Assembly (NCBI GenBank): GCA_937989795.1
Contig: CALKBB010000144.1
Span: 1-5,824, forward strand
Length of the DNA stretch: 5,824 nucleotides
From: an uncultured Collinsella sp.
Lineage (GTDB): Bacteria > Actinomycetota > Coriobacteriia > Coriobacteriales > Coriobacteriaceae
Direction: 5' to 3'
The translations under genes were made by a program, and so were the position numbers. Shown in pieces: positions 1-5,652 of this stretch. Below the pieces are notes generated by a model that was given only the letters and a program-made list of their open reading frames with translations, ran no database searches and was not told where the DNA came from. Every line of letters starts with the position of its first letter. Position 1 is the first letter of the stretch.

Positions 1-207
1 TCCTCTACGGCCAACAGCGGTACGCAATCCGGCACGACCGACTCAAGCCAAACGACTGACGGCTCTCAACCGAGCACGGGCGACCAGACGAGCGGCAATG
101 CATCGGGCACGGGATCTACCGACAACAGCAGCACTAATAGCTCGAGCGGAACCGCGTCAGGCACGGCATCTGACAGCTCGAGCCAAGGCACGACATCGGG
201 CAACTAA
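1..207 (+). CDS. C-terminal tail of an unidentified protein (5' end outside window), Ser/Thr/Gly-rich
   Basis: The frame starting at base 1 is open to a TAA at 205-207 and gives the last 68 residues of a protein whose start lies upstream. The tail is extremely low in complexity: about 22 Ser, 15 Thr and 11 Gly of 68, with some Asp, Asn and Gln. It has no Lys, Arg, aromatic or large aliphatic residue, and short SGT/GTxS motifs recur. Such tails are typical of disordered extracytoplasmic ends of cell-envelope proteins, for example penicillin-binding proteins or other wall-associated proteins of Gram-positive bacteria. That is inference, because no domain is in view. There is no LPXTG motif, sorting signal or membrane segment at the end, so this tail is not itself a wall anchor. 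The matching 15-bp hairpin 35 bases after the stop supports a real gene end here. Confidence 0.7.
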   Translation, partial: SSTANSGTQSGTTDSSQTTDGSQPSTGDQTSGNASGTGSTDNSSTNSSSGTASGTASDSSSQGTTSGN

Positions 208-241
208 GCACGTTTGCCTCTCATAGATAACCGACCTGTAC

Positions 242-276
242 AACGGGCGCGAATCGAAAGCGGTTCGCGCCCGTTT
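242..276 (+). terminator. Rho-independent-type terminator hairpin after the partial first gene
   Basis: Arms 242-256 and 261-275 pair over 15 bp, with one U-G wobble (254/263), around an AAAG loop. The stem is GC-rich in the middle and its right arm ends in GTTT. The T-run is short (274-276), so termination may be less efficient than at the next terminator, but placement 35 bases after the stop codon fits. Confidence 0.75.
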
Positions 277-290
277 GCCTTGGGCGCCGC

Positions 291-306
291 CATGGCGAAC
301 GCCATG
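291..306. repeat. Small inverted repeat in the leader upstream of the 421-residue gene
   Basis: CATGGCG at 291-297 is the exact reverse complement of CGCCATG at 300-306. As RNA it would form a 6-bp stem closed by a GAAC loop. It lies between the upstream terminator and the palindrome at 320-335. It could be a binding site or simply chance; no function can be assigned. Confidence 0.4.
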
Positions 307-319
307 CGATGGTAAGATG

Positions 320-335
320 CTTTACATGTGTAAAG
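320..335. promoter_or_regulatory. Putative operator: 16-bp palindrome with CopY/BlaI-type core
   Basis: CTTTACATGTGTAAAG has perfect 7-bp arms around a central TG. Its core fits TACAnnTGTA, the known operator core of CopY/BlaI/MecI-type winged-helix repressors (cop box KACANNYGTM). It ends at the first base of the GAGGAG Shine-Dalgarno core of the next gene, so a bound protein would block transcription, or an RNA hairpin could partly mask the ribosome site. A weak -10-like TAAGAT lies at 313-318, with no good -35. No repressor of this family is encoded in the window, so the regulator is unknown. Confidence 0.45.
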
Positions 336-347
336 AGGAGATTTGCC

Positions 348-1613
348 ATGAGCAAGACAATAATTAGGCCCACGCTTTCGCTGGGCAACCACATCTATCT
401 GTATCGTCTGCTGCGCGATGCGATCGGGTGCGGCAAGCAAACGTTTATGACACAGGTCGAGGAGGCACTTGCCACTGGCGACATGACCGCTTATGACCTG
501 GGCTTCGAGTCCACGCGCGAGTTGCTCGAGGAACTCGACGACTGCATTAAGCTGACCGTCTTTAAGGGCGGTCGCCTGTATGCCACGGTCATCGCCAACG
601 AGGCCTGGGATGCTGCGCTTGCCAAGGGCGAGGACAAGCCCAAGACCGCCAAGGGCGCCAAGCAGTCCTACAAAAAGAAAAAGCGCGGTGAGAAGGACCT
701 CAAGGCCGTGCGTCCCAAGCACGTTAAGCGTCCCAAGCCCGAAGCCATGGTTGAAGCCGCGCCGGAACCCGAGCCCGAGGCAGAGATCGAAGTCGCTATT
801 GAGGTAACGGCAGAAGCCGAAACCGAAATCGTCGCCACGACCGATTCCGAAGTCATATCCGCGCAGGAAGCCACTGTGGAGCTCAACGAGGCTCCCAAGT
901 CGACAACCGAAGAAGCCGCTAACCAACCCGAGACGTCTGCGTTGCAAAACAACGATATCTTTGGCGACGAGGCCGAGGACGATCAGCCCGAAGAGCCCGC
1001 CGATCAAGGCGCTACCGAGTCGGCGCCGGAGCCCGAGCCGCCGCAGCCCGCCATCTCGCTCACGGTCGTCTATGACCCCGAGAATGCCAATGCCGGCATC
1101 ACCACCATGGCGTCCACGCCCATCGAGGCAAAGCCGTCTATCGAGGCGGAGGACGCCCCAGAAGCCGATGCCAAAACCGAGGCTGAAGACACATCCGTCT
1201 CCGTGGAACCGACAGATTCCGCAGTTAATCCGGAACCGGTGCCTGAGTCTGCACCCGTCATCGAGTCCACATCCGCACCTGTACCGGCTCCGGTCCCCGC
1301 GTCCGCAGCACCGACCATCCCTGAGGACTTCCCCGTCGATTTCGCAACCGAGGTCTTCTGCCCCGGCCCGCTTCTGCACCAGTTGTCGACCTATCTCCCC
1401 TACGGCGCCGATACCCTCGGCATCGTCGGCGAGTACTACTGGATCGCCCGCGAGCGCGGTGCCATCGAGGCCGCGCGAAACCGCGCAAGCTTCCCCCTGC
1501 GCTACACGCAGGCCGGCGAGCGCCGCGAGGTTACCGTGCGCATCCGCCGCAACACCACCGGTGGCCTCGGATCCACCTGGGCCATCGATAAAGTCGAAGA
1601 ACCCGAGCAGTAA
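348..1613 (+). CDS. Unnamed protein with OST-HTH/LOTUS-like N-terminal domain, long charged linker and a C-terminal domain
   Basis: Encodes 421 residues, starting at the ATG 7 bases after AAAGAGGAG (332-340). An in-frame ATG at 309 lacks a ribosome site. Residues about 15-82 resemble the OST-HTH/LOTUS winged-helix fold: an N-terminal helix (YLYRLLRDAI), then a YDLGFEST-RELLEEL stretch and a terminal strand (KLTVFKGGRLYATV). Residues 97-130 are Lys/Arg-rich. Residues 131-330 are disordered and rich in Glu, Pro, Ala and Thr, interrupted by an uncharged patch at 237-256 (SLTVVYDPENANAG). Residues about 330-417 look folded (FCPGPLLHQL, GIVGEYYWIARERGAIEAARNR, REVTVRIRR). LOTUS domains in other organisms bind RNA, G-quadruplexes or helicases, and in bacteria often accompany NYN nucleases; no nuclease motif is visible here. 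There is no signal peptide or membrane segment, so it is probably cytoplasmic. An RNA- or DNA-binding scaffold role is inference; the fold match is by eye. It is a single-gene unit between two terminators. Confidence 0.85.
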   Translation: MSKTIIRPTLSLGNHIYLYRLLRDAIGCGKQTFMTQVEEALATGDMTAYDLGFESTRELLEELDDCIKLTVFKGGRLYATVIANEAWDAALAKGEDKPKTAKGAKQSYKKKKRGEKDLKAVRPKHVKRPKPEAMVEAAPEPEPEAEIEVAIEVTAEAETEIVATTDSEVISAQEATVELNEAPKSTTEEAANQPETSALQNNDIFGDEAEDDQPEEPADQGATESAPEPEPPQPAISLTVVYDPENANAGITTMASTPIEAKPSIEAEDAPEADAKTEAEDTSVSVEPTDSAVNPEPVPESAPVIESTSAPVPAPVPASAAPTIPEDFPVDFATEVFCPGPLLHQLSTYLPYGADTLGIVGEYYWIARERGAIEAARNRASFPLRYTQAGERREVTVRIRRNTTGGLGSTWAIDKVEEPEQ

Positions 1614-1617
1614 CGAC

Positions 1618-1659
1618 AAACGGCTCAAATCCAAATCAGGATTTGAGCCGTTTTTATTT
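1618..1659 (+). terminator. Strong Rho-independent terminator of the 421-residue gene
   Basis: Arms 1618-1632 and 1639-1653 are perfectly complementary (15 bp) around an AAATCA loop. The run TTTTTATTT starts at 1651, 38 bases after the stop codon. This is a canonical intrinsic terminator for plus-strand transcription. Confidence 0.95.
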
Positions 1660-1668
1660 GTTGATGTT

Positions 1669-1804
1669 GCGTAACCAACAGCGAGCGGGCCGCAAGTGCC
1701 CCAGGTTGCCGTGAAAGAGGAGCGACGCGTACTTCGGTACGCGAGCGACGGCTTGAACGGCAAGATGGGGTGCTTGCGGCCCGCGCAGCGTCGAGCAGTT
1801 ACGC
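1669..1804. repeat. Nested palindromic intergenic element with UUCG-capped core
   Basis: A long imperfect palindrome fills the gap between two convergent genes. From outside in: GCGTAAC (1669-1675) with GTTACGC (1798-1804); GCGGGCCGCAAG (1685-1696) with CTTGCGGCCCGC (1773-1784), 12 bp perfect; 1697-1703 with 1766-1772, 7 pairs including two G-U; TTGCCGT (1706-1712) with ACGGCAA (1757-1763); and CGCGTAC (1726-1732) with GTACGCG (1737-1743), closed by a C(UUCG)G tetraloop. A near-symmetric 13x13 internal loop (1713-1725 and 1744-1756) carries an 8-base direct repeat, GAGCGACG (1720-1727 and 1743-1750). There is no T-run on either side. It resembles a REP/BIME or MITE-like repeat or a structured RNA more than a terminator. 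No transposase is present. Confidence 0.7.
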
Positions 1805-1824
1805 GGTTTGGAAAACCGCGTAAC
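1798..1824 (-). terminator. Hairpin at the 3' end of ettA, probable terminator
   Basis: GTTACGCGGTTT (1798-1809) pairs perfectly with AAACCGCGTAAC (1813-1824) around a GGA loop. It begins 3 bases past the ettA stop codon. There is no T-run after it on the minus strand, so it may act as a Rho-dependent pause, a 3'-end stabiliser, or the end of the adjacent palindromic element, with which it shares the GTTACGC arm. Confidence 0.55.
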
Positions 1825-1827
1825 GAT

Positions 1828-3507
1828 CTAGTCGCGCGTCAGCTTACGGTGAATACGATGCGGCTGGGCTGCGTCCTCACCCAGGCGCTCGATACGGTTG
1901 GCCTGATAGGCCTCAAAGTTGCCCTCGAACCAATACCAGTTGCCCGGATTCTCGTCGGTGCCCTCCCACGCCAGAATGTGCGTGGCGACGCGGTCCAGGA
2001 ACATACGATCGTGGCTAATGACCACCGAGCAGCCCGGGAACTCGAGCAGCGCCGCCTCGAGCGAGGACAGTGTCTCGACGTCGAGGTCGTTCGTGGGCTC
2101 GTCGAGGAGCAGCAGGTTGCCGCCCTGCTTGAGCGTGAGCGCCAGGTTCAGACGGTTGCGCTCGCCACCGGAGAGTACGCCAGCGCGCTTCTGCTGGTCC
2201 TGGCCCTTAAAGCCAAAGCTCGCCACGTACGCGCGGCTGGGGACCTCGGTCTCGCCGACCATCATGTGGTCCAGGCCATCCGAGACGACCTCCCACAGGT
2301 TCTTGTCGGGGTCGATGCCAGAACGGTTCTGATCGACATAGGAGATCTTGACGGTCTCGCCCACCTCGAGCTCGCCCGAAGTCAGCGGCTCCAGGCCCAC
2401 GATGGTCTTGAAGAGCGTAGTCTTGCCCACACCGTTGGGGCCGATGACGCCCACGATACCGTTACGCGGCAGGGTGAAAGAAAGGTCGTCGATGAGCACG
2501 CGACCGTCGAATTCCTTGTGCAGGTGATGGGCCTCGAGCACCTTGTTACCCAAACGCGGTCCAACGGGAATGCGGATATCGGTCCAGTCGAGCTTCTGGC
2601 TTGCGCGGGCCTCGGCCTCCATCTCCTCGTAGCGAGCCAGACGGGCCTTGTTCTTGGCCTGGCGAGCCTTGGGCGAGCTGCGTACCCACTCGAGCTCGGC
2701 CTCCATGCGCTTGGCGAGCTTGGCGTCGCGGTTGCCCTGAGCCTCGATACGGGCGGCCTTGGTCTCCAGATACGTGGAGTAGTTGCCCTTGTAGGGATAA
2801 AGGTGACCGCGGTCGACCTCGCAGATCCACTCGGCAACGTTATCCAGGAAGTAGCGATCGTGCGTGACGGCAAGCACCGCGCCCTGGTAGTTGTGCAGGA
2901 AGTGCTCGAGCCACAGGATCGACTCGGCGTCCAGGTGGTTCGTGGGCTCGTCGAGCAGCAGCAGGTCGGGAGCCTCGAGTAGCAGCTTGCACAGGGCCAC
3001 GCGACGGCGCTCGCCGCCGGAAAGTACGTTGACCGGCATGTCGGAATCGGGCAGCTGCAGGGCGTCCATGGCCTGGCCGAGCTTGGAATCGATATCCCAG
3101 CCGTCGGCGGCGTCGATCTCGTCCTGGAGCTTTCCCATCTCGGCCATGAGGGCGTCCATGTCGCAATCCGGGTCGCACATCTCCTCGCCGATCTTGTTGA
3201 AGCGATCGACCTTGGCGATCATATCGCCAAATGCCATGCGCACGTTCTCGATGACGGTCTTGTCGTCGTCGAGCGGCGGCTCCTGCTGCAGGATGCCCAC
3301 GGTGTAGCCGGGGGTGAGCCTGGCATCGCCGTTGGAGACCTCCTCGATGCCGGCCATGATCTTGAGCAGGGTCGACTTGCCCATACCGTTGGGGCCCACG
3401 ACGCCGATCTTGGCACCGGGGTAGAAGCTCAGGGTCACGTCGTCAAGGATCACCTTGTCGCCATGGGCCTTGCGAGCCTGATACATCTGGTAGATAAACT
3501 CTGCCAT
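1828..3507 (-). CDS. ettA: EttA, energy-dependent translational throttle, ABC-F ATPase
   Basis: A 559-residue soluble ABC-F protein, close to the about 555 residues of E. coli EttA. ABC-F proteins have two ATPase domains and no membrane part. EttA binds the ribosomal E site and gates entry into elongation according to the ATP/ADP ratio. Domain 1 has Walker A GPNGMGKS (38-45), a Q-loop near 74, signature LSGGE (162-166), Walker B LLLLDEP with catalytic Glu187, and switch His216. The arm insertion lies between the Q-loop and signature (about 90-145). The charged interdomain P-site linker spans about 242-300. Domain 2 has Walker A GPNGVGKT (356-363), signature LSGGE (445-449), catalytic Glu470 and switch His499. 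All ATP-site residues are intact. The N-terminus (MAEFIYQMYQARK) and the EttA-style linker favour EttA over antibiotic-resistance ABC-F paralogues. AAAGGA (3520-3525) lies 12 bases before the ATG, a rather long spacing. It is convergent with the 421-residue gene and separated from the sdpRI-like operon by a terminator. Confidence 0.97.
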   Translation of the reverse strand: MAEFIYQMYQARKAHGDKVILDDVTLSFYPGAKIGVVGPNGMGKSTLLKIMAGIEEVSNGDARLTPGYTVGILQQEPPLDDDKTVIENVRMAFGDMIAKVDRFNKIGEEMCDPDCDMDALMAEMGKLQDEIDAADGWDIDSKLGQAMDALQLPDSDMPVNVLSGGERRRVALCKLLLEAPDLLLLDEPTNHLDAESILWLEHFLHNYQGAVLAVTHDRYFLDNVAEWICEVDRGHLYPYKGNYSTYLETKAARIEAQGNRDAKLAKRMEAELEWVRSSPKARQAKNKARLARYEEMEAEARASQKLDWTDIRIPVGPRLGNKVLEAHHLHKEFDGRVLIDDLSFTLPRNGIVGVIGPNGVGKTTLFKTIVGLEPLTSGELEVGETVKISYVDQNRSGIDPDKNLWEVVSDGLDHMMVGETEVPSRAYVASFGFKGQDQQKRAGVLSGGERNRLNLALTLKQGGNLLLLDEPTNDLDVETLSSLEAALLEFPGCSVVISHDRMFLDRVATHILAWEGTDENPGNWYWFEGNFEAYQANRIERLGEDAAQPHRIHRKLTRD

Positions 3508-3598
3508 TTGCCTGTTCTATCCTTTCTACCTGCTGTTTCCCTATTCTTGATTCGCCTTAGTGGAAACGAAATGAGGGAACCAGCTCTGAAACGTAACG

Positions 3599-3618
3599 AA
3601 AAAGGGGCATGGTTGCCC
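3599..3618 (-). terminator. Terminator of the arsR-sdpI operon
   Basis: On the minus strand GGGCA-ACCA-TGCCC (3618 down to 3605) forms a 5-bp stem, followed after one C by five T (plus-strand AAAAA at 3599-3603). It lies 73 bases past the SdpI stop and upstream of ettA, so it would separate the two same-strand units. The stem is short, and some read-through into ettA is possible. Confidence 0.65.
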
Positions 3619-3691
3619 ACACCCCCTAATACTACCTGGGAAAAGTCCCCCGGAACATACTATGAACTGCGTACGCTAGTTTTCCGCAACC

Positions 3692-4396
3692 TTAACGAGC
3701 GGCTCGCTGCGATTTGCGCCACAACAGATACGAGTAGACGTAGACGGCTCCAACCGAACCAAACGCCAGAGCCGCAATCACCGCGGCGACGACTTCACTC
3801 GAAAGCACGCTGCCTGCCACGCCCATCACAATCAGGCCAATACCCAGCACCATAAAGCAGGCGCCGCCAAAACGCTGCGTACGGCGCCAGTTCTCGAGAT
3901 CGGCAAGCGCCCAGGGTGTCTTGATACCGAGCGTATAGTTCTGCTTCACACGCGGCAAGTAGTTGCCTACGCCGATGAACAGCAAACCGACAACACCGGA
4001 AATCAGCACGTTAACCGAACCGACCGCCGGCACCACGCCCCAGACCGTAAGCTCTCCCAGCCAGCTTATGGCGCACATGAACAAGGTGAAGGCGATTACG
4101 AAGCCCTGATAGAACTTGCCCGAGGTTCGATATGCCTCACCTTTGGGGTCGATGCGCGGCACCACGCAGAACATTGCGAGAAGCGCCAGAGGCAGCACGC
4201 CGAGCGCGGAGGCCATCCAGCTAGGACCCCAACCGTCGACGGCGCCGTTCGCGCCCCAGTGCGTGGGAATCTGCGCAGGCAAGCTCGGCATCACCATGAG
4301 GTGCGCTACGACATTGGCGACGCACAGAGCGACCAGCGCAATCCACACGCGCGACGATACCCCCGTGGGGTGAATGCCCTTGTTTTCGTTATTCAT
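3692..4396 (-). CDS. SdpI-family membrane protein (immunity/signalling), DUF1648-containing
   Basis: Encodes 234 residues with about six predicted membrane helices (roughly 16-36, 60-80, 98-116, 123-143, 180-197, 203-224). After helix 1 the stretch around IPTHWGANGAVDGWG (43-57) is the DUF1648 hallmark. GNYLPRVKQNYTLGIKTPWAL followed by W170RRTQRFGG (about 144-178) is the SdpI/YhfL signature. In Bacillus subtilis SdpI (207 residues) protects against the toxin SdpC and sequesters the repressor SdpR at the membrane; related proteins occur widely without the toxin. The start at 4396 is chosen because GGAAGG (4405-4410) lies 8 bases upstream. The longer frame from 4438 runs entirely inside the preceding gene. 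The first 8 bases, ATGAATAA, overlap the end of the repressor gene, implying translational coupling. The cytoplasmic tail is basic (WRKSQRAAR). The actual ligand here is unknown. Confidence 0.9.
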   Translation of the reverse strand: MNNENKGIHPTGVSSRVWIALVALCVANVVAHLMVMPSLPAQIPTHWGANGAVDGWGPSWMASALGVLPLALLAMFCVVPRIDPKGEAYRTSGKFYQGFVIAFTLFMCAISWLGELTVWGVVPAVGSVNVLISGVVGLLFIGVGNYLPRVKQNYTLGIKTPWALADLENWRRTQRFGGACFMVLGIGLIVMGVAGSVLSSEVVAAVIAALAFGSVGAVYVYSYLLWRKSQRAAR

Positions 4397-4667
4397 CCTT
4401 ATCACCTTCCGTGTTTGTAAAGCCCATAAACCAGCCAATCAAATCCTGCATGACGGTGGTGTTTAAGCTGTATACGATGTTTTGGCCATGGCGCTCGTCG
4501 GTCACCAACCCGGCGTTTTTGAGCGTCGCCAAGTGATGGCTCAGCGACGGCTTACTGATATCGAAATGCTCGGCAAGCTCCCCCGCCGTGCAATTGCCCT
4601 CGCGCAGCAACTCCAAAATGCGCCGTCGCGTTGGATCGGCAAGCGCCTTAAAACCCTCTCCCGGCAT
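4389..4667 (-). CDS. ArsR/SmtB-family transcriptional repressor, SdpR-like
   Basis: A 92-residue single-domain winged-helix repressor. FKALADPTRRRILELL (6-21) is the family's first helix signature. The helix-turn-helix spans about 27-55, with recognition helix KPSLSHHLATLKNAGLV (39-55), followed by the wing (TDERHGQNIVYSLN, 56-69). The metal-binding CxC motif of the ArsR/SmtB metal sensors is absent; Cys26 is the only cysteine, so metal sensing is unlikely. The overlap with a downstream SdpI-family gene matches Bacillus sdpRI, where SdpR represses its own operon and is released by membrane sequestration. The start at 4667 is preferred because AGGAGGT (4671-4677) lies just upstream and the predicted transcript starts near 4695. 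The tandem ATGs at 4685 and 4682 would sit about 10 bases from the transcript end with little ribosome site. Confidence 0.92.
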   Translation of the reverse strand: MPGEGFKALADPTRRRILELLREGNCTAGELAEHFDISKPSLSHHLATLKNAGLVTDERHGQNIVYSLNTTVMQDLIGWFMGFTNTEGDKDE

Positions 4668-4670
4668 AGG

Positions 4671-4677
4671 ACCTCCT
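4671..4677 (-). promoter_or_regulatory. Ribosome-binding site deciding the arsR start
   Basis: Minus-strand AGGAGGT is a seven-base match to the 16S rRNA tail and is followed after CCT by ATG at 4667. The spacing is short, but the strength of the match argues for this start over the ATG pair at 4685 and 4682. Confidence 0.65.
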
Positions 4678-4701
4678 CTCATCATCTCTCATGACGTGCA
4701 C

Positions 4702-4730
4702 ACTATACTCGGTATTTAGATGTTTGTCTA
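4702..4730 (-). promoter_or_regulatory. Sigma70-type promoter of the arsR-sdpI operon
   Basis: On the minus strand, -35 TAGACA (4730-4725, 5/6 to TTGACA) and -10 TATAGT (4707-4702, 5/6 to TATAAT) are separated by exactly 17 bases. The predicted transcript start is near 4695, giving a leader of about 28 bases to the ATG at 4667. Confidence 0.75.
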
Positions 4731-4739
4731 ACTATCTAA
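4716..4739. promoter_or_regulatory. Probable autorepressor operator overlapping the arsR promoter
   Basis: TTAGA (4716-4720) and TCTAA (4727-4731) form an inverted repeat with a 6-base gap, overlapping the -35 box and part of the spacer. A further half-site, ATCTAA (4734-4739), pairs perfectly with TTAGAT (4716-4721). There are thus three TTAGA(T/C) half-sites, one on one strand and two on the other. AT-rich interrupted palindromes of this kind are usual for ArsR-family repressors. The position would block RNA polymerase, fitting SdpR-type negative autoregulation. Binding by the neighbouring repressor is inferred. Confidence 0.65.
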
Positions 4740-4796
4740 TCTCAATGCTTCAAACCACATCAAAGTAAGCGCCGTCGCAACCTATGGGCGATTACC

Positions 4797-4802
4797 TATA
4801 AT
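4797..4802 (+). promoter_or_regulatory. -10 element of the tcdA promoter
   Basis: A perfect TATAAT lies 44 bases before the tcdA ATG. The -35 region (around 4774-4779, GTCGCA) is poor and there is no TGn extension. The expected transcript start is near 4809, leaving a leader of about 38 bases. Confidence 0.6.
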
Positions 4803-4846
4803 GGCAATAGCTAAAACACGATTCGCTTCCCCATCGGAGGATGTCT

Positions 4847-5638
4847 ATGACCGAAACTGCTGCACTCGTCGAGACACGCGACACCAAGCTCGAGATCATC
4901 ATGGGCCGCGAGGCACTCGATAAGCTCGCCGATGCTACGGTGCTGGTGCTCGGCTGCGGAGGCGTGGGCTCCAACTGCTGCGAGGCACTCGCCCGCGGCG
5001 GCATCGGTCATTTCGTCATTCTGGACAAGGACATCATCGCGCCCAGCAATATCAATCGCCAGGCCATCGCCTTTCACAGCACCGTCGGCAAGCGCAAAGT
5101 GGACGTGATGGATGCCATGATCCGCGATATCAATCCCGCCGCCACCGTTATCAAACGCACCGAATACCTGCTGAGCGACAACATCGACGAGTTCTTCGCG
5201 AGCGTTTTGGAGCAGACGGACGGCAAGCTCGACTACGTCGTCGACGCCATCGACACCATCTCGGCCAAGCTCACCATTGCCAAATATGCTCAGGACCACG
5301 ACATTCGTTTGGTTAGCTCCATGGGCGGGGCCAACAAGCTCCATCCCGAGTGCCTCCGCTTTGCCGACATTTTCGATACGGTACGTGACCCCATGAGCCG
5401 CATCATGCGCAAAGAATGTAAGAAGCGCGGCATCAAGAGCCTACATGTACTGTTTAGCTGCGAAGAATCGGTTAAGACACAGCCCCGCGACCCTTCCAAT
5501 ATCCACGAGCGCACCGAGTTGGGCACCGCCAGTTTTATGCCGCCCATCATGGGCCAAATGATTGCCGGCGAGGTTATCCGCCAGATCAGCGGGCGCGGCA
5601 CCGAACGCGTACGCTCCGATGGCCAGCGCCTGGACTAG
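4847..5638 (+). CDS. tcdA: TcdA, tRNA threonylcarbamoyladenosine dehydratase (ct6A synthesis)
   Basis: A 263-residue E1-like (ThiF/MoeB/HesA) enzyme, close to the 268 residues of E. coli TcdA (CsdL/YgdL). TcdA uses ATP to cyclise t6A at position 37 of ANN-decoding tRNAs to ct6A, improving decoding. The nucleotide-binding loop is GCGGVGS (36-42). Asp60 (ILDKD) follows strand 2, and then comes the NINRQ motif (68-72) with the conserved Arg71. VVDAIDT (131-137) carries the acidic pair near the adenylation site. The C-terminal GTASFMPPIMGQMIAGEVI stretch (226-244) is the typical closing helix. There is no CxxC zinc site and no ubiquitin-like substrate gene nearby, which favours TcdA over ThiF or MoeB. 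GGAGG at 4836-4840 sits 6 bases before this ATG; the ATG at 4841 directly abuts it and is too close. It is probably co-transcribed with the hydrolase 14 bases downstream. Confidence 0.92.
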   Translation: MTETAALVETRDTKLEIIMGREALDKLADATVLVLGCGGVGSNCCEALARGGIGHFVILDKDIIAPSNINRQAIAFHSTVGKRKVDVMDAMIRDINPAATVIKRTEYLLSDNIDEFFASVLEQTDGKLDYVVDAIDTISAKLTIAKYAQDHDIRLVSSMGGANKLHPECLRFADIFDTVRDPMSRIMRKECKKRGIKSLHVLFSCEESVKTQPRDPSNIHERTELGTASFMPPIMGQMIAGEVIRQISGRGTERVRSDGQRLD

Positions 5639-5652
5639 CGGAGCGCACCGAG

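Noticed and set aside
309..347. Upstream ATG giving 13 extra residues to the LOTUS-like protein
   Set aside because: There is no Shine-Dalgarno before 309, whereas AAAGAGGAG lies 7 bases before the ATG at 348. The extension also spans the operator-like palindrome.
204..1763. Minus-strand open frame of 519 codons covering the LOTUS-like gene
   Set aside because: It is antisense to a gene with a good ribosome site and terminator. Its Gly/Leu/Arg-rich translation is the mirror of Glu/Ala/Pro codons, and it runs through both the terminator and the palindromic element.
1696..2982. Plus-strand open frame of 428 codons opposite ettA
   Set aside because: EttA is unmistakable on the other strand. 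The plus frame shows no domain and begins inside the palindromic element; it is a shadow of codon bias.
3508..3598. Promoter for ettA
   Set aside because: Only weak boxes are visible (minus-strand AAGAAT as a -10, no well-spaced -35). A promoter is expected here but I cannot place it.
3640..3657. GGGA-AAAG-TCCC hairpin near 3643-3654 as a second terminator
   Set aside because: The stem is only 4 bp with mismatches outside it and no T-run on either strand.
4397..4438. Longer start for the SdpI-family protein
   Set aside because: The 14 extra residues lie wholly within the repressor gene. The ATG at 4396 has a GGAAGG at proper spacing and the family-like N-terminus.
4811..5344. Minus-strand open frame of 177 codons opposite tcdA
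   Set aside because: TcdA motifs are clear on the plus strand, and this frame has no recognisable domain or ribosome site.
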